This document shows positions 17,821-25,253 of a DNA stretch of 64,000 bases, one piece after another. A model generated the notes under the pieces. The model was given only the letters and a program-made list of their open reading frames with translations, did no database searches and was not told where the DNA came from. The translations under genes were made by a program, and so were the position numbers. The DNA comes from Streptomyces sp. NBC_01408 (GTDB lineage: Bacteria > Actinomycetota > Actinomycetes > Streptomycetales > Streptomycetaceae). Every line of letters starts with the position of its first letter. Positions within the stretch are counted from its first letter, which is position 1. Location: positions 4,178,501-4,242,500 of the forward strand of contig NZ_JAPEPJ010000001.1 in NCBI RefSeq assembly GCF_026340255.1, written 5' to 3'.

Positions 17821-18483
17821 TTGAATAATAGTCAACAGCGCGGAGCGACCGGCCGATCCCAGGTTCGCAGGGCCGAACTCATAGCCACCGGGCGCAAGTT
17901 GTTCGCCGACACCTCGTACGACGCACTCTCCATGGACGACATCGCCAAGCACGCGGGCGTCGCCAAGGGACTGATCTACTACTACTTCAAGAGCAAACGC
18001 GGGTACTACCTCGCCATCGTCGAGGACTCGGTGGCCGAACTCGTCGCCCGCGCCGGCCGGGACACCGAACTGCCCGCCGCCGAACGGGTGCGCCGCACCG
18101 TCGACGGCTACCTCCACTACGCCGAGCACCACCACGCCGCCTACCGCACCATCGTCACCGGAGGCGTCGGATCCGACGCCGAGGTCCTCGCCATCCGCGA
18201 CGCCGTCCGCGAGGAACTGGTCGCCACCATCGCCGAAGGCGCGTACGGACGCCGTAGCGTCCCGCCGGTCGCCCGCCTCGCGCTCGTCGGCTGGCTTTCC
18301 TCGGTCGAGGGGATCACCCTGGAATGGATCGGAGCCCTCGCCGCGGACCCGGCCGGCCAGCCCGGCCGGGTCCGGCTCGGCGCCCTGCTCCTACGCCAGC
18401 TGCGCGCGACCTTGACGGTCATCGAGGAGTTCGTCCCGGAGTGCCCCGCTCCGCACCTCCCCGAGGAAGCGGCCCTGCCATAG
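17821..18483 (+). CDS. TetR/AcrR-family transcriptional regulator
   Basis: About 220 residues. The helix-turn-helix is clear: RRAELIATGRKLFADTSYDA, then MDDIAKHAGVAKGLIYYYFKSK, exact for the family. The ligand-binding part is helical with no recognisable specialisation. The start is uncertain: a TTG at 17821 gives LNNSQQRGATGRS, a sensible N-terminus; the frame stays open to a GTG/ATG-like start at 17740. It lies 180 bases ahead of an acyl-CoA dehydrogenase gene on the same strand, which it may regulate (FadR-like role in lipid breakdown), inferred from position. Confidence 0.88.
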   Translation: MNNSQQRGATGRSQVRRAELIATGRKLFADTSYDALSMDDIAKHAGVAKGLIYYYFKSKRGYYLAIVEDSVAELVARAGRDTELPAAERVRRTVDGYLHYAEHHHAAYRTIVTGGVGSDAEVLAIRDAVREELVATIAEGAYGRRSVPPVARLALVGWLSSVEGITLEWIGALAADPAGQPGRVRLGALLLRQLRATLTVIEEFVPECPAPHLPEEAALP

Positions 18484-18664
18484 AGATGATCTTGCACCGG
18501 TGACGGGAGGCGCCTGATCAGGCATACTCGACCCGCCGCAGCCGCTGAACAGGCCCTTCCGCAACCCGGGAGGGCACCATCGGCTGTAAGAGCACCGAGA
18601 CCCGGCGGCGCGTCCCACACCTCACGCGTCGCCGCCGTGCCCGACGAGGGAGGAGAGCGCCGCC

Positions 18665-19837
18665 ATGACAGACCGCGCCCCGCAGCCGGTGGACCGTCAG
18701 CTGCCCACCGAGGAGTCCCGGGACCTCCTCGCGCTCGTACGCGAGATCGCCCAGCGAGAGATCCGCCCCCGGGCCGCCGAGGAGGAGGACTCCGGCCGGT
18801 TCCCGCGCGAGATCTTCACCCTGCTGTCCGAGGCGGGCCTGCTCGGGCTCCCATACGACGGCGCCTTCGGCGGCGGCGAGCAGCCCTACGAGGTCTACCT
18901 TCAGGTCCTCGAAGAGCTCGCCGCGGCCCGCCTGACCGTCGGCCTCGGCGTCAGCGTGCACTCGCTGGCCTGCCACGGCCTCGCCGGATACGGCACCAAG
19001 GAGCAGCAGGGCGCCCACCTGCCCGCCATGCTCGGCGGCGGCCTGCTCGGCGCCTACTGCCTCTCCGAGCCCGCCGCGGGCTCCGACGCCGCCTCGCTGA
19101 CCACCAAGGCGGTCCGCGACGGCGACGACTGGCTGATCACCGGCACCAAGGCCTGGATCACCCACGGCGGAGTCGCCGACTTCTACACCGTCCTCGCACG
19201 CACCGGCGCCGCGGGCCCCAAGGGCATCACCGCCTTCCTGGTCCCGGGCGACGCGCAGGGCCTCACCGCGGCCGTCCCCGAGAAGAAGATGGGCATGAAG
19301 GGCTCGCCCACCGCCCAGCTCCACTTCGACGGCGTACGGGTGCCCGACGCCCGCCGCATCGGCGAGGAGGGCCAGGGCTTCACCATCGCCCTCGCCGCCC
19401 TGGACGCGGGCCGCCTCGGCATCGCCGCCTGCGCCATCGGCGTCGCCCAGGCCGCACTCGACGAGGCCGTGACGTACGCCCTGGACCGCAAGCAGTTCGG
19501 GCACCCGATCGCGGACTTCCAGGGGCTGCGCTTCATGCTGGCCGACATGGCCACCAAGATCGAGGCGGGCCGGGCCCTGTACCTCGCCGCGGCGCGTCTG
19601 CGGGACGCCGGCAAGCCGTTCTCCCGGCAGGCCGCCATGGCCAAGCTGTTCTGCACCGACGCGGCGATGGCCGTCACGACGGACGCCGTCCAGATCCTCG
19701 GCGGCTACGGGTACACCGCGGACTTCCCCGTCGAGCGGCTGATGCGCGAGGCGAAGGTGCTCCAGATCGTCGAGGGCACCAACCAGATCCAGCGCATGGT
19801 CATCGCCCGCCACCTGGCGGGGCCGGAAACCCGCTGA
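18665..19837 (+). CDS. Acyl-CoA dehydrogenase
   Basis: 390 residues, the family's standard length. Motifs: CLSEPAAGSDAASLTTKA (FAD and substrate contact), KMGMKGSPTAQLHFDGVRVP, and QILGGYGYTADFPVERLMREAK ending QIVEGTNQIQR. The catalytic base position, Glu in this late segment, is occupied in the usual way. It oxidises acyl-CoA to enoyl-CoA with FAD, electrons going to ETF. Ribosome site GGGAGGAGAG precedes the ATG. Substrate chain length is not evident. Confidence 0.95.
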   Translation: MTDRAPQPVDRQLPTEESRDLLALVREIAQREIRPRAAEEEDSGRFPREIFTLLSEAGLLGLPYDGAFGGGEQPYEVYLQVLEELAAARLTVGLGVSVHSLACHGLAGYGTKEQQGAHLPAMLGGGLLGAYCLSEPAAGSDAASLTTKAVRDGDDWLITGTKAWITHGGVADFYTVLARTGAAGPKGITAFLVPGDAQGLTAAVPEKKMGMKGSPTAQLHFDGVRVPDARRIGEEGQGFTIALAALDAGRLGIAACAIGVAQAALDEAVTYALDRKQFGHPIADFQGLRFMLADMATKIEAGRALYLAAARLRDAGKPFSRQAAMAKLFCTDAAMAVTTDAVQILGGYGYTADFPVERLMREAKVLQIVEGTNQIQRMVIARHLAGPETR

Positions 19838-19850
19838 CGGTGCCGCAGCG

Positions 19851-20087
19851 CTAGTAGAGCCCGCTGCCGCCGGCGGGCCAGACCGGGGAGCGGGTGAGGC
19901 GGGCCCACTCCGGGTCCCGCCGGCCGGGCAGCGTACGCCCGTCATCGGCCCAGCGGGCCAGCAGCGCACGGTAGATGGGCGGGTCAGCGGCCTGGCTCTG
20001 CTGCCCGGGCTCACGCTGAACCGATTCTTCGTAACCCGGCTGCGCCGGGCGGCGCCGTCGGCCCGTTGAAGACTGAAGCATGGTCAT
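19851..20087 (-). CDS. Small conserved-looking hypothetical protein
   Basis: About 78 residues from ATG 20087 (or 76 from 20081). It is arginine-rich and proline-containing, with PIYRALLARWADDGRTLPGRRDPEWARL, wording that recurs in small Streptomyces proteins as I recall; no domain is recognised. It converges on the acyl-CoA dehydrogenase with only 13 bases between. No strong ribosome site is visible, so the call is moderate. Confidence 0.5.
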   Translation of the reverse strand: MTMLQSSTGRRRRPAQPGYEESVQREPGQQSQAADPPIYRALLARWADDGRTLPGRRDPEWARLTRSPVWPAGGSGLY

Positions 20088-20271
20088 GCCCGGCCAACGC
20101 CCCACCGCAGCACGGGGTAATCGCCCCCAACCCCCGCCCATCCGTTCGAAGGTTCCCCGGGGATGGGGGTGGGGGTGGGGGCTTCGGGGGGCGGGGAGTG
20201 GCGGGGCGGGATCTTGGGCGTGGGGCGGGGGCTTCGGGGGCCATGTGCCTGCGGGGCCTGATCAGGGATGG

Positions 20272-20424
20272 TTTGGGGGTTTCCCGTCAGTCCTATCGTC
20301 TTGCCGTGTCGGGCCGGCCCCTCAAGGGCGCTCACTGCGTTCGCGTCGCTTCGCGATGGCCTGCGGCCACCCTTGACCGGCCGTCCCGCCCCGGAAAGAC
20401 AGGACTGTCGGGAAGCCCCCAAAA
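20272..20424 (+). repeat. 153-bp hairpin element, copy 1
   Basis: It starts TTTGGGGGTTTCCCGTCAGTC and ends ACTGTCGGGAAGCCCCCAAAA. These ends pair with each other, as do inner GGCCGG...CTCAAGGG and CCCTTGACCGGCC, so the whole unit can fold into one long hairpin with a GCGTTCGCGTCGCTTCGCGA-containing tip. A second, inverted copy at 21224-21377 differs at only a few positions. Confidence 0.8.
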
Positions 20425-20599
20425 GAACGGTTACCTGGGACCGATCCATAGACGGGGCGGCCAGGGATGGGCGGCCTGGGTGCCCAGGGGGCACGACCAG
20501 GCCCGGCCCGCGCACCAGCTGAAGGACGCCGGGGGCGCGGGTACGGCCACCCACCACCAGACAGCGGTGAGATGGGGGCCGGAAGCGGGGGCGCATCGA

Positions 20600-20661
20600 A
20601 TCGCTACACACTTCTCCCGTCTGGCGTCTGCTACCCGCCTGTGGCTGGACATAAGCCGCCA
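20600..20661 (+). repeat. 62-bp repeat, copy 1
   Basis: Begins ATCGCTACACACTTCTCCCG, contains GGCGTCTGC and ends GTGGCTGGACATAAGCCGCC. A second copy follows in direct orientation after three bases. Confidence 0.8.
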
Positions 20662-20664
20662 CAG

Positions 20665-20725
20665 ATCGCTACACACTTCTCCCGGACGGCGTCTGCCGGT
20701 CGCCGGTGGTCGGACATAAGCCGCC
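20665..20725 (+). repeat. 62-bp repeat, copy 2
   Basis: Same beginning (ATCGCTACACACTTCTCCCG) and end (GGACATAAGCCGCC) as copy 1, with a variable middle (GCCGGTCGCCGGTGGTC). Length 61. Confidence 0.8.
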
Positions 20726-20845
20726 CACGACCAGTCACCCGTCTCCCGCCACGCGTCAGCGGGTAGTTTGTCTCTATTTGGCGGCCGGTTGGGGCGCGGA
20801 TGACGTCTTACCGGAGTGAGAGACCGAGAAATCCGGCATCAGACT

Positions 20846-20990
20846 CCGTCAGGGCGCTTTTCCCGCTCCGGACGGCCGTCAGGGGCCCTCTCCGACCTCC
20901 GGACGGCCGGTGGACGCCCCTTTCACGACCCGCGACGGCCGGCAGGCGCCCCTTCGCGCTCCCGTCGTCCGGTCGTGGGCGGCTTGCGTT
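20846..20990 (+). repeat. Degenerate 31-bp tandem array
   Basis: GGACGGCC or a near variant recurs at 20870, 20901 and 20933, with weaker units before and after, each followed by a variable C-rich segment. Period is 31-32 bases. No protein or CRISPR-like feature explains it. Confidence 0.5.
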
Positions 20991-21045
20991 CATCCCACAC
21001 TCGGCTGGTCGACGCCGGCTCACCTCAGCCACCCACCGGACCGGT

Positions 21046-21107
21046 GGCGGCCTATGCCCAGCCACAGACGGGTGGCAGACGCCGAGAAATGAGACGCATG
21101 TAGCGAT
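21046..21107 (-). repeat. 62-bp repeat, copy 3 (inverted)
   Basis: On the minus strand it begins ATCGCTACATGCGTCTC, contains GGCGTCTGCCACCCGTC and ends GGGCATAGGCCGCC, matching copies 1 and 2 and facing them across the centre of the locus. Confidence 0.75.
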
Positions 21108-21223
21108 CTGACGCGCCCCCGCTCCCGCCGGGGGTCTGGTCGGGGTCTCGCTCCGGCAAGCCGCCGCAACGGGGCCGCCCATCGCTGATGGCCCCGTGCA
21201 TGGATCGGTCCCCGGTAACCGTC

Positions 21224-21377
21224 TTTTTGGGGGCTTCCCGACAGTCCTGTCTTTCCGGGGCGGGACGGCCGGTCAAGGGTGGCCGAAGGCCATCGCGAAG
21301 CGACGCGAACGCAGTGAGCGCCCTTGAGGGGCCGGCCCGACACGGCAAGACGATGGGACTGACGGGAAGCCCCCAAA
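21224..21377 (-). repeat. 153-bp hairpin element, copy 2 (inverted)
   Basis: Reverse complement of the 20272-20424 unit with about five differences in 153 bases; the flanking segments up to GGGACCGATCCAT are also shared. The close match to copy 1 implies recent duplication or gene conversion. Confidence 0.8.
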
Positions 21378-21686
21378 CCCTCTCTGATGGGCCTCACGGG
21401 TAACAGGCCCCCGAAGCCACCGCCTCGGCCATTCGTGTCGGGCTGTCAGGTTGTGCCAGAACTCTGGTCCCGGTCAGCATTTCTGACGTACCGTCACATC
21501 TACTCACCTGGCCCACCCGGCCACCCGTCACTCGCCCACCGGCCATCCCGCCCACCGGCCATCCCGCCCACCGGCCCGGCCCGCCCCCCGGCCATCCACC
21601 CACCCGGTCATCCCCCGGCCATCCGCCCGCCCCGTCGCCCCGTCGTCGCCCCGTCGCCCCACGTCACCCCCTCCAGGAGGTTCGCC

Positions 21687-22820
21687 ATGTCCGCCGACCG
21701 GCCCGTCGCGCTTGATGAATACCCCATCCACCAGGCTCCCTTGTCGATGAAGCACGTCGTCAGTGGCGACCGCAACGCCTACGACCGGTGCATCTTCCAC
21801 GTCTTCGACCACGCCGGCCGCGCCGTTCTCATCCTCGGCCTCGGGGTATACCCCAACGCCGGAGTCATAGACGCCTACGCCACCCTCCGGATCGGCGAGG
21901 AACTCCTCGCCGTCCGGGCCTCCGACGCCCTCGGCGACGACCGGATGAACCTCTCCGTGGGGCCGCTGTCCATCACCGTCGACGTCCCCCTCAAGCAGCT
22001 CACCCTGCGCTGCGCGGCCGACCCGGGCGACCCGCACGGGCTCTCGTACGACATCACCTGGACCGCCGAGTTCCCCGCCGTCTGGGAGCCCCACCATGTC
22101 CAGCGGCGCGGCGACCGCCTCATCCTGGAGGGCCGCCGCTTCGTCCAGGCCGGCCAGGTCACCGGCAGTATCCGGGCCAAGGGCGAGGAGTTCACGCTCA
22201 CCCCGGGGGAGTGGACGGGGACCCGGGACCGCAGTTGGGGTGTGCGGCCGATCCCGGGGGAGGACGGGGGCCGGGCCGCCGAGGAGTACCGCCCCGAGGG
22301 CTTCCACTGGCTCTGGATCCCGGTCCGCTTCGAGGACCGGTTCGTCATGGTCATAGCCCAGGAGGACGCGGACGGCCACCGGACCCTGAACGAGGCCGTG
22401 CAGGTCTTCCCCGAAGGCAGCGGCCGCCACGACGTCCAGCTCGGCTGGCCGCACACCGAGATCCGCTACCGCCCCGGCGGCCGGCACCCCGAGAGCGCCG
22501 TCGTGCACCTCACCGACCCCTCTCGCAAGCCCCTCGAACTCGGCGTGGAGATCCTGAACTCCTCCCCGCTCGCCGTCGGCGCCGGATACCCGCCCGCGGC
22601 CGACTGGCAGCACGGCACCTGGCAGGGCCGGGGCTGGACCGACCGCCGCGTCTACGACCTGTCCGACCCCGCGGCCCACCCCATGGCCGCCTTCGGCGTC
22701 ACCGACCACTCGGCCCGCTTCACCCTCGACGGGCAGACCGGCCACGGCATCTTCGAGCACGGCAGCTTCGGCCGACACGACCCCAGCGGCTTCGCCGACT
22801 ACTCCTCCGTCGCCCAGTAG
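21687..22820 (+). CDS. CrtC/DUF7064-like lipocalin-fold protein
   Basis: 377 residues, no signal peptide, beta-rich throughout. GTRDRSWGVRP (about residue 185) and GFHWLWIPVRFED fit the two-barrel fold of hydroxyneurosporene-synthase-like and DUF7064 proteins known from actinobacteria. The family is linked to lipid or sterol-like substrates, but no activity is established here. ATG 21687 follows CAGGAGG. It is 79 bases before a phosphotransferase-family gene, a pairing seen in actinobacteria, and the two probably act together. Confidence 0.65.
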   Translation: MSADRPVALDEYPIHQAPLSMKHVVSGDRNAYDRCIFHVFDHAGRAVLILGLGVYPNAGVIDAYATLRIGEELLAVRASDALGDDRMNLSVGPLSITVDVPLKQLTLRCAADPGDPHGLSYDITWTAEFPAVWEPHHVQRRGDRLILEGRRFVQAGQVTGSIRAKGEEFTLTPGEWTGTRDRSWGVRPIPGEDGGRAAEEYRPEGFHWLWIPVRFEDRFVMVIAQEDADGHRTLNEAVQVFPEGSGRHDVQLGWPHTEIRYRPGGRHPESAVVHLTDPSRKPLELGVEILNSSPLAVGAGYPPAADWQHGTWQGRGWTDRRVYDLSDPAAHPMAAFGVTDHSARFTLDGQTGHGIFEHGSFGRHDPSGFADYSSVAQ

Positions 22821-22899
22821 GTACCAGTAGGGCCCGTAGGAAGCACAGGGAAAGCACCAGGAACCAGTCCGAACCAGCCAGTAGGAAAGGGGCTCATCC

Positions 22900-23991
22900 A
22901 TGGCCACCGCACCTCGTCCGCGCACCTCCACCCGAGAGCCCGAGGAGCTCGGCCGGCGCCTCGCCGCCTGGCTGGGCACCGAACTTCCCGGCGCGGAGGT
23001 CACCAACGTGTCCGTCCCCGGATCCAACGGCATGTCCAGCGAGACCCTGCTCTTCGACCTGGAGCACCCCGAAGCCCCGGTCCGCGCCTGCGCGTTGCGC
23101 CTCGCCGCCGATCCGGCCGCCTACACCGTCTTCCCGGCCTACGACATGCCGCGCCAGCACCGGGTGATGAGCCTGGTCGCCCAGCACACGGACCTGCCGG
23201 TCCCGCGCGTGCTGTGGCTGGAGGAGGACCCGGGCCCGCTCGGGGCGCCGTTCTTCGTGATGGCCCGCGCCGAAGGCCGCGTTCCGCCCGATGTCATGCC
23301 TTACACCTACGAGGGCAACTGGCTGCACTCCGCGACCGACGCCGAACGCGCCGAACTCCAGGAAGCCAGCATCGCGCTGCTCGCCCGACTCCACGACCAG
23401 TTCCCGGGCAAGGAAGCGGAGTTCCTGCTCCCCGAGGGCGAGGGCACCCCGCTGCGCCGCCACGTGGACGCCCAACGCGCCTACTACTCCTGGGTGGTGG
23501 ACGGGCTCGCCCCGTCGCCGCTCCTCGAGCGGGCCTTCGCCCGCCTGGAGGAGCTGTGGCCGGCGGACGAGGGCCCGGCCGTCCTCAACTGGGGTGACGC
23601 CCGCATCGGTAACGTCATCTACGACGGGTTCACCCCGGTCGCCGTCCTGGACTGGGAGATGGCCGGCTACGCCCCCCGCGAGGTCGACCTCGGCTGGACC
23701 GTCTACCTCCACTGCTTCTTCCAGGACCTCACCGTCGGCTTCGGCCAGCCCGGCCTGCCGGACTTCCTGCGCCGCGAGGACCTGGAACGCCGGTACGCCG
23801 AACTCACCGGGCACGCCCCGCGCGACATGGAGTTCCACACCCTCTACGCGGCCCTGCGGCACGGCATCGTGATGCTGCGCATCGCCTACCGGCAGGCGCA
23901 CTTCGGCGAGGTGGAGGTCCCGGCGGACCCGGACAGCCTGATCCTGCACCATGCCAGCCTGGCTGCCATGGTGCAGGGCACGTACTGGTAG
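22900..23991 (+). CDS. APH-like phosphotransferase-family protein
   Basis: 363 residues with the aminoglycoside-phosphotransferase fold: FFVMARAEGRVPP hinge, LNWGDARIGN catalytic loop and AVLDWEMAGYAPREVDLGW metal-binding segment. The usual His of the HGD catalytic motif is Trp (WGD), as in the lipid-associated branch of this family often found next to acyl-CoA dehydrogenases. The Asp and Asn ligands are present. It is more likely a metabolic kinase than an antibiotic-resistance enzyme. AGGAAAGG precedes the ATG. The next gene converges with a 9-base gap. Confidence 0.8.
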   Translation: MATAPRPRTSTREPEELGRRLAAWLGTELPGAEVTNVSVPGSNGMSSETLLFDLEHPEAPVRACALRLAADPAAYTVFPAYDMPRQHRVMSLVAQHTDLPVPRVLWLEEDPGPLGAPFFVMARAEGRVPPDVMPYTYEGNWLHSATDAERAELQEASIALLARLHDQFPGKEAEFLLPEGEGTPLRRHVDAQRAYYSWVVDGLAPSPLLERAFARLEELWPADEGPAVLNWGDARIGNVIYDGFTPVAVLDWEMAGYAPREVDLGWTVYLHCFFQDLTVGFGQPGLPDFLRREDLERRYAELTGHAPRDMEFHTLYAALRHGIVMLRIAYRQAHFGEVEVPADPDSLILHHASLAAMVQGTYW

Positions 23992-24000
23992 CGGCGCGGG

Positions 24001-24456
24001 TCAGGCGGCCTGCGCGTGCTGCTGCCGCGTCTGCGGCAGCAGCACGGGGCTCGTCACGCGGACCGGACGCGAGCCCGGACCGCCCACGTGCGAGAAGGGC
24101 TGCGTGCGCCAGTCCAGCCCCTGGGGCAGGGTCAGCAGGACGACGGGGTCGGGCTCCGCGGCCTCCTCCTCGGGCTGGAGGACGCCCACGGTGGGCAGCG
24201 CGTCGCTGGCGGGCCGACCGGTGCCGGCGCACACCGTGAGCCCGAAGGGGTTCCACGGGGTCAGGCAGAGCGCGTGCTGCGGCAGGTACTCCTCGTCCGC
24301 GACGAGGGCGATCGACTGGCCGCAGTCGGGGCAGATCGCGTGGTGGATCTCGAACCCTTCGGCGTCCTCGAGGGTTCCGAGGTAGTCGTCGTCCTCGGAT
24401 TCGAGAGGTTCCAGGGGCTCCGGTTCGATGCGACCGGCGCGCTTGGTGTTCAGCAT
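24001..24456 (-). CDS. Hypothetical acidic protein with one CxxC pair
   Basis: 151 residues. The N-terminus is acidic (PEPLEPLESEDDDYLGTLEDAEGF), followed by ICPDCGQSIALVADEEYLP, a possible half of a zinc ribbon, and a C-terminus rich in Pro, Gly and Gln. No domain is recognised. ATG 24456 with AAGGGGGAG upstream is preferred over an ATG 30 codons earlier. It diverges from the Lrp gene. Function unknown. Confidence 0.75.
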   Translation of the reverse strand: MLNTKRAGRIEPEPLEPLESEDDDYLGTLEDAEGFEIHHAICPDCGQSIALVADEEYLPQHALCLTPWNPFGLTVCAGTGRPASDALPTVGVLQPEEEAAEPDPVVLLTLPQGLDWRTQPFSHVGGPGSRPVRVTSPVLLPQTRQQHAQAA

Positions 24457-24650
24457 GGATGTACTCCCCCTTGGGTGGGCCGGGCGGGCAGTTTCTTCGG
24501 CCTCGGCCACAGCAAGCACTTCCCGTCGCGCGGCACGAGTAACCACAACAGGCCGCCGTACGCCGGTATACCCTTGTGGCTTTGGTCACATGCCTGCCGC
24601 AGATGCCACCAGTGGGTGGACAGCACTGGGCCTGGAGCGCCCTTGGGCCT

Positions 24651-24656
24651 TAGGTT
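24651..24656 (+). promoter_or_regulatory. -10 box (TAGGTT) of a leaderless Lrp-gene transcript
   Basis: TAGGTT ends eight bases before the ATG at 24665, the spacing at which transcription would begin at the start codon itself. No ribosome site precedes that ATG, which fits a leaderless mRNA. Confidence 0.5.
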
Positions 24657-24664
24657 GAGCGGCT

Positions 24665-25114
24665 ATGAGCGCAATGGAGGAGCTGGACCGCCAGATCGTG
24701 GATCTGCTCGTGCGGGACGGCCGGATGAGCTACACGGACCTGGGCAAGGCCACCGGCCTGTCCACGTCGGCCGTCCACCAGCGAGTACGCCGTCTGGAAC
24801 AGCGCGGGGTGATCCGCGGCTACGCGGCCGTCGTCGACCCCGAGGCCGTCGGCCTGCCGCTGACCGCCTTCATCTCGGTCAAACCGTTCGACCCGAGCGC
24901 CCCGGACGACATCGCCGACCGGCTGGCGGGCGTCCCCGAGATCGAGGCCTGCCACAGCGTCGCGGGCGACGAGAACTACATCCTCAAGGTGCGCGTGGCC
25001 AGCCCCCTGGAGCTGGAAGACCTCCTGGGCCGCCTGCGCGCTCTCGCCCACGTCTCGACCCGTACGACCGTGGTCCTGTCCACCCCGTACGAGGCCCGCC
25101 CGCCCCGCGTCTGA
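24665..25114 (+). CDS. Lrp/AsnC-family transcriptional regulator
   Basis: 149 residues. N-terminal helix-turn-helix MEELDRQIVDLLVRDGRMSYTD then GLSTSAVHQRVRRLEQRGVI; C-terminal RAM/ACT-like ligand domain (ISVKPFDPSAPDD, SVAGDENYILKVRV). The family forms octamers or dimers and usually senses an amino acid. No amino-acid gene is adjacent, so the effector is unknown; the downstream amidohydrolase may be a target. No ribosome site is visible, consistent with leaderless translation. Confidence 0.92.
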   Translation: MSAMEELDRQIVDLLVRDGRMSYTDLGKATGLSTSAVHQRVRRLEQRGVIRGYAAVVDPEAVGLPLTAFISVKPFDPSAPDDIADRLAGVPEIEACHSVAGDENYILKVRVASPLELEDLLGRLRALAHVSTRTTVVLSTPYEARPPRV

Positions 25115-25253
25115 ATCCTTTCCGCGTACCTCACCCCTCGCCCCCCGCCCCTCGCACCGCTCGGCCGCGCCGGGCTCCGTCCGGCGGCCCCCCGGGCCGG
25201 GCCCCCGGCACCCGCGTCCACGCGCGCCCGGCGGACACGCGAAACTGGTCCGC

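Larger units (their letters stand above)
20088..21686. other. Gene-free 1.6-kb locus organised as a large inverted repeat
   Basis: No reading frame here has convincing codon use, ribosome site or homology. From about 20230 to 21420 the DNA is symmetric: left arm about 20230-20660, right arm about 21046-21420 in reverse, with an unlike centre of about 320 bases. The arms contain hairpin elements (20272-20424; 21224-21377) and 62-bp repeats (see separate entries). Beyond 21420 a C-rich, proline-codon-like low-complexity stretch with a tandem GGCCATCCCGCCCACC motif (21537-21580) leads to the next gene. Confidence 0.8.

Noticed and set aside
20846..20990. CRISPR-like array
   Set aside because: Repeat units are degenerate, only about 8 bases are conserved, no leader or cas genes are present.
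20066..21397. Several open frames of 80-217 codons in the inverted-repeat locus
   Set aside because: They overlap the repeats, have repeat-derived peptides and no ribosome sites; both strands are open only because of high GC.
22900..23991. Aminoglycoside resistance gene
   Set aside because: The catalytic histidine is Trp and the gene pairs with a lipocalin-like protein; a metabolic kinase is more likely.
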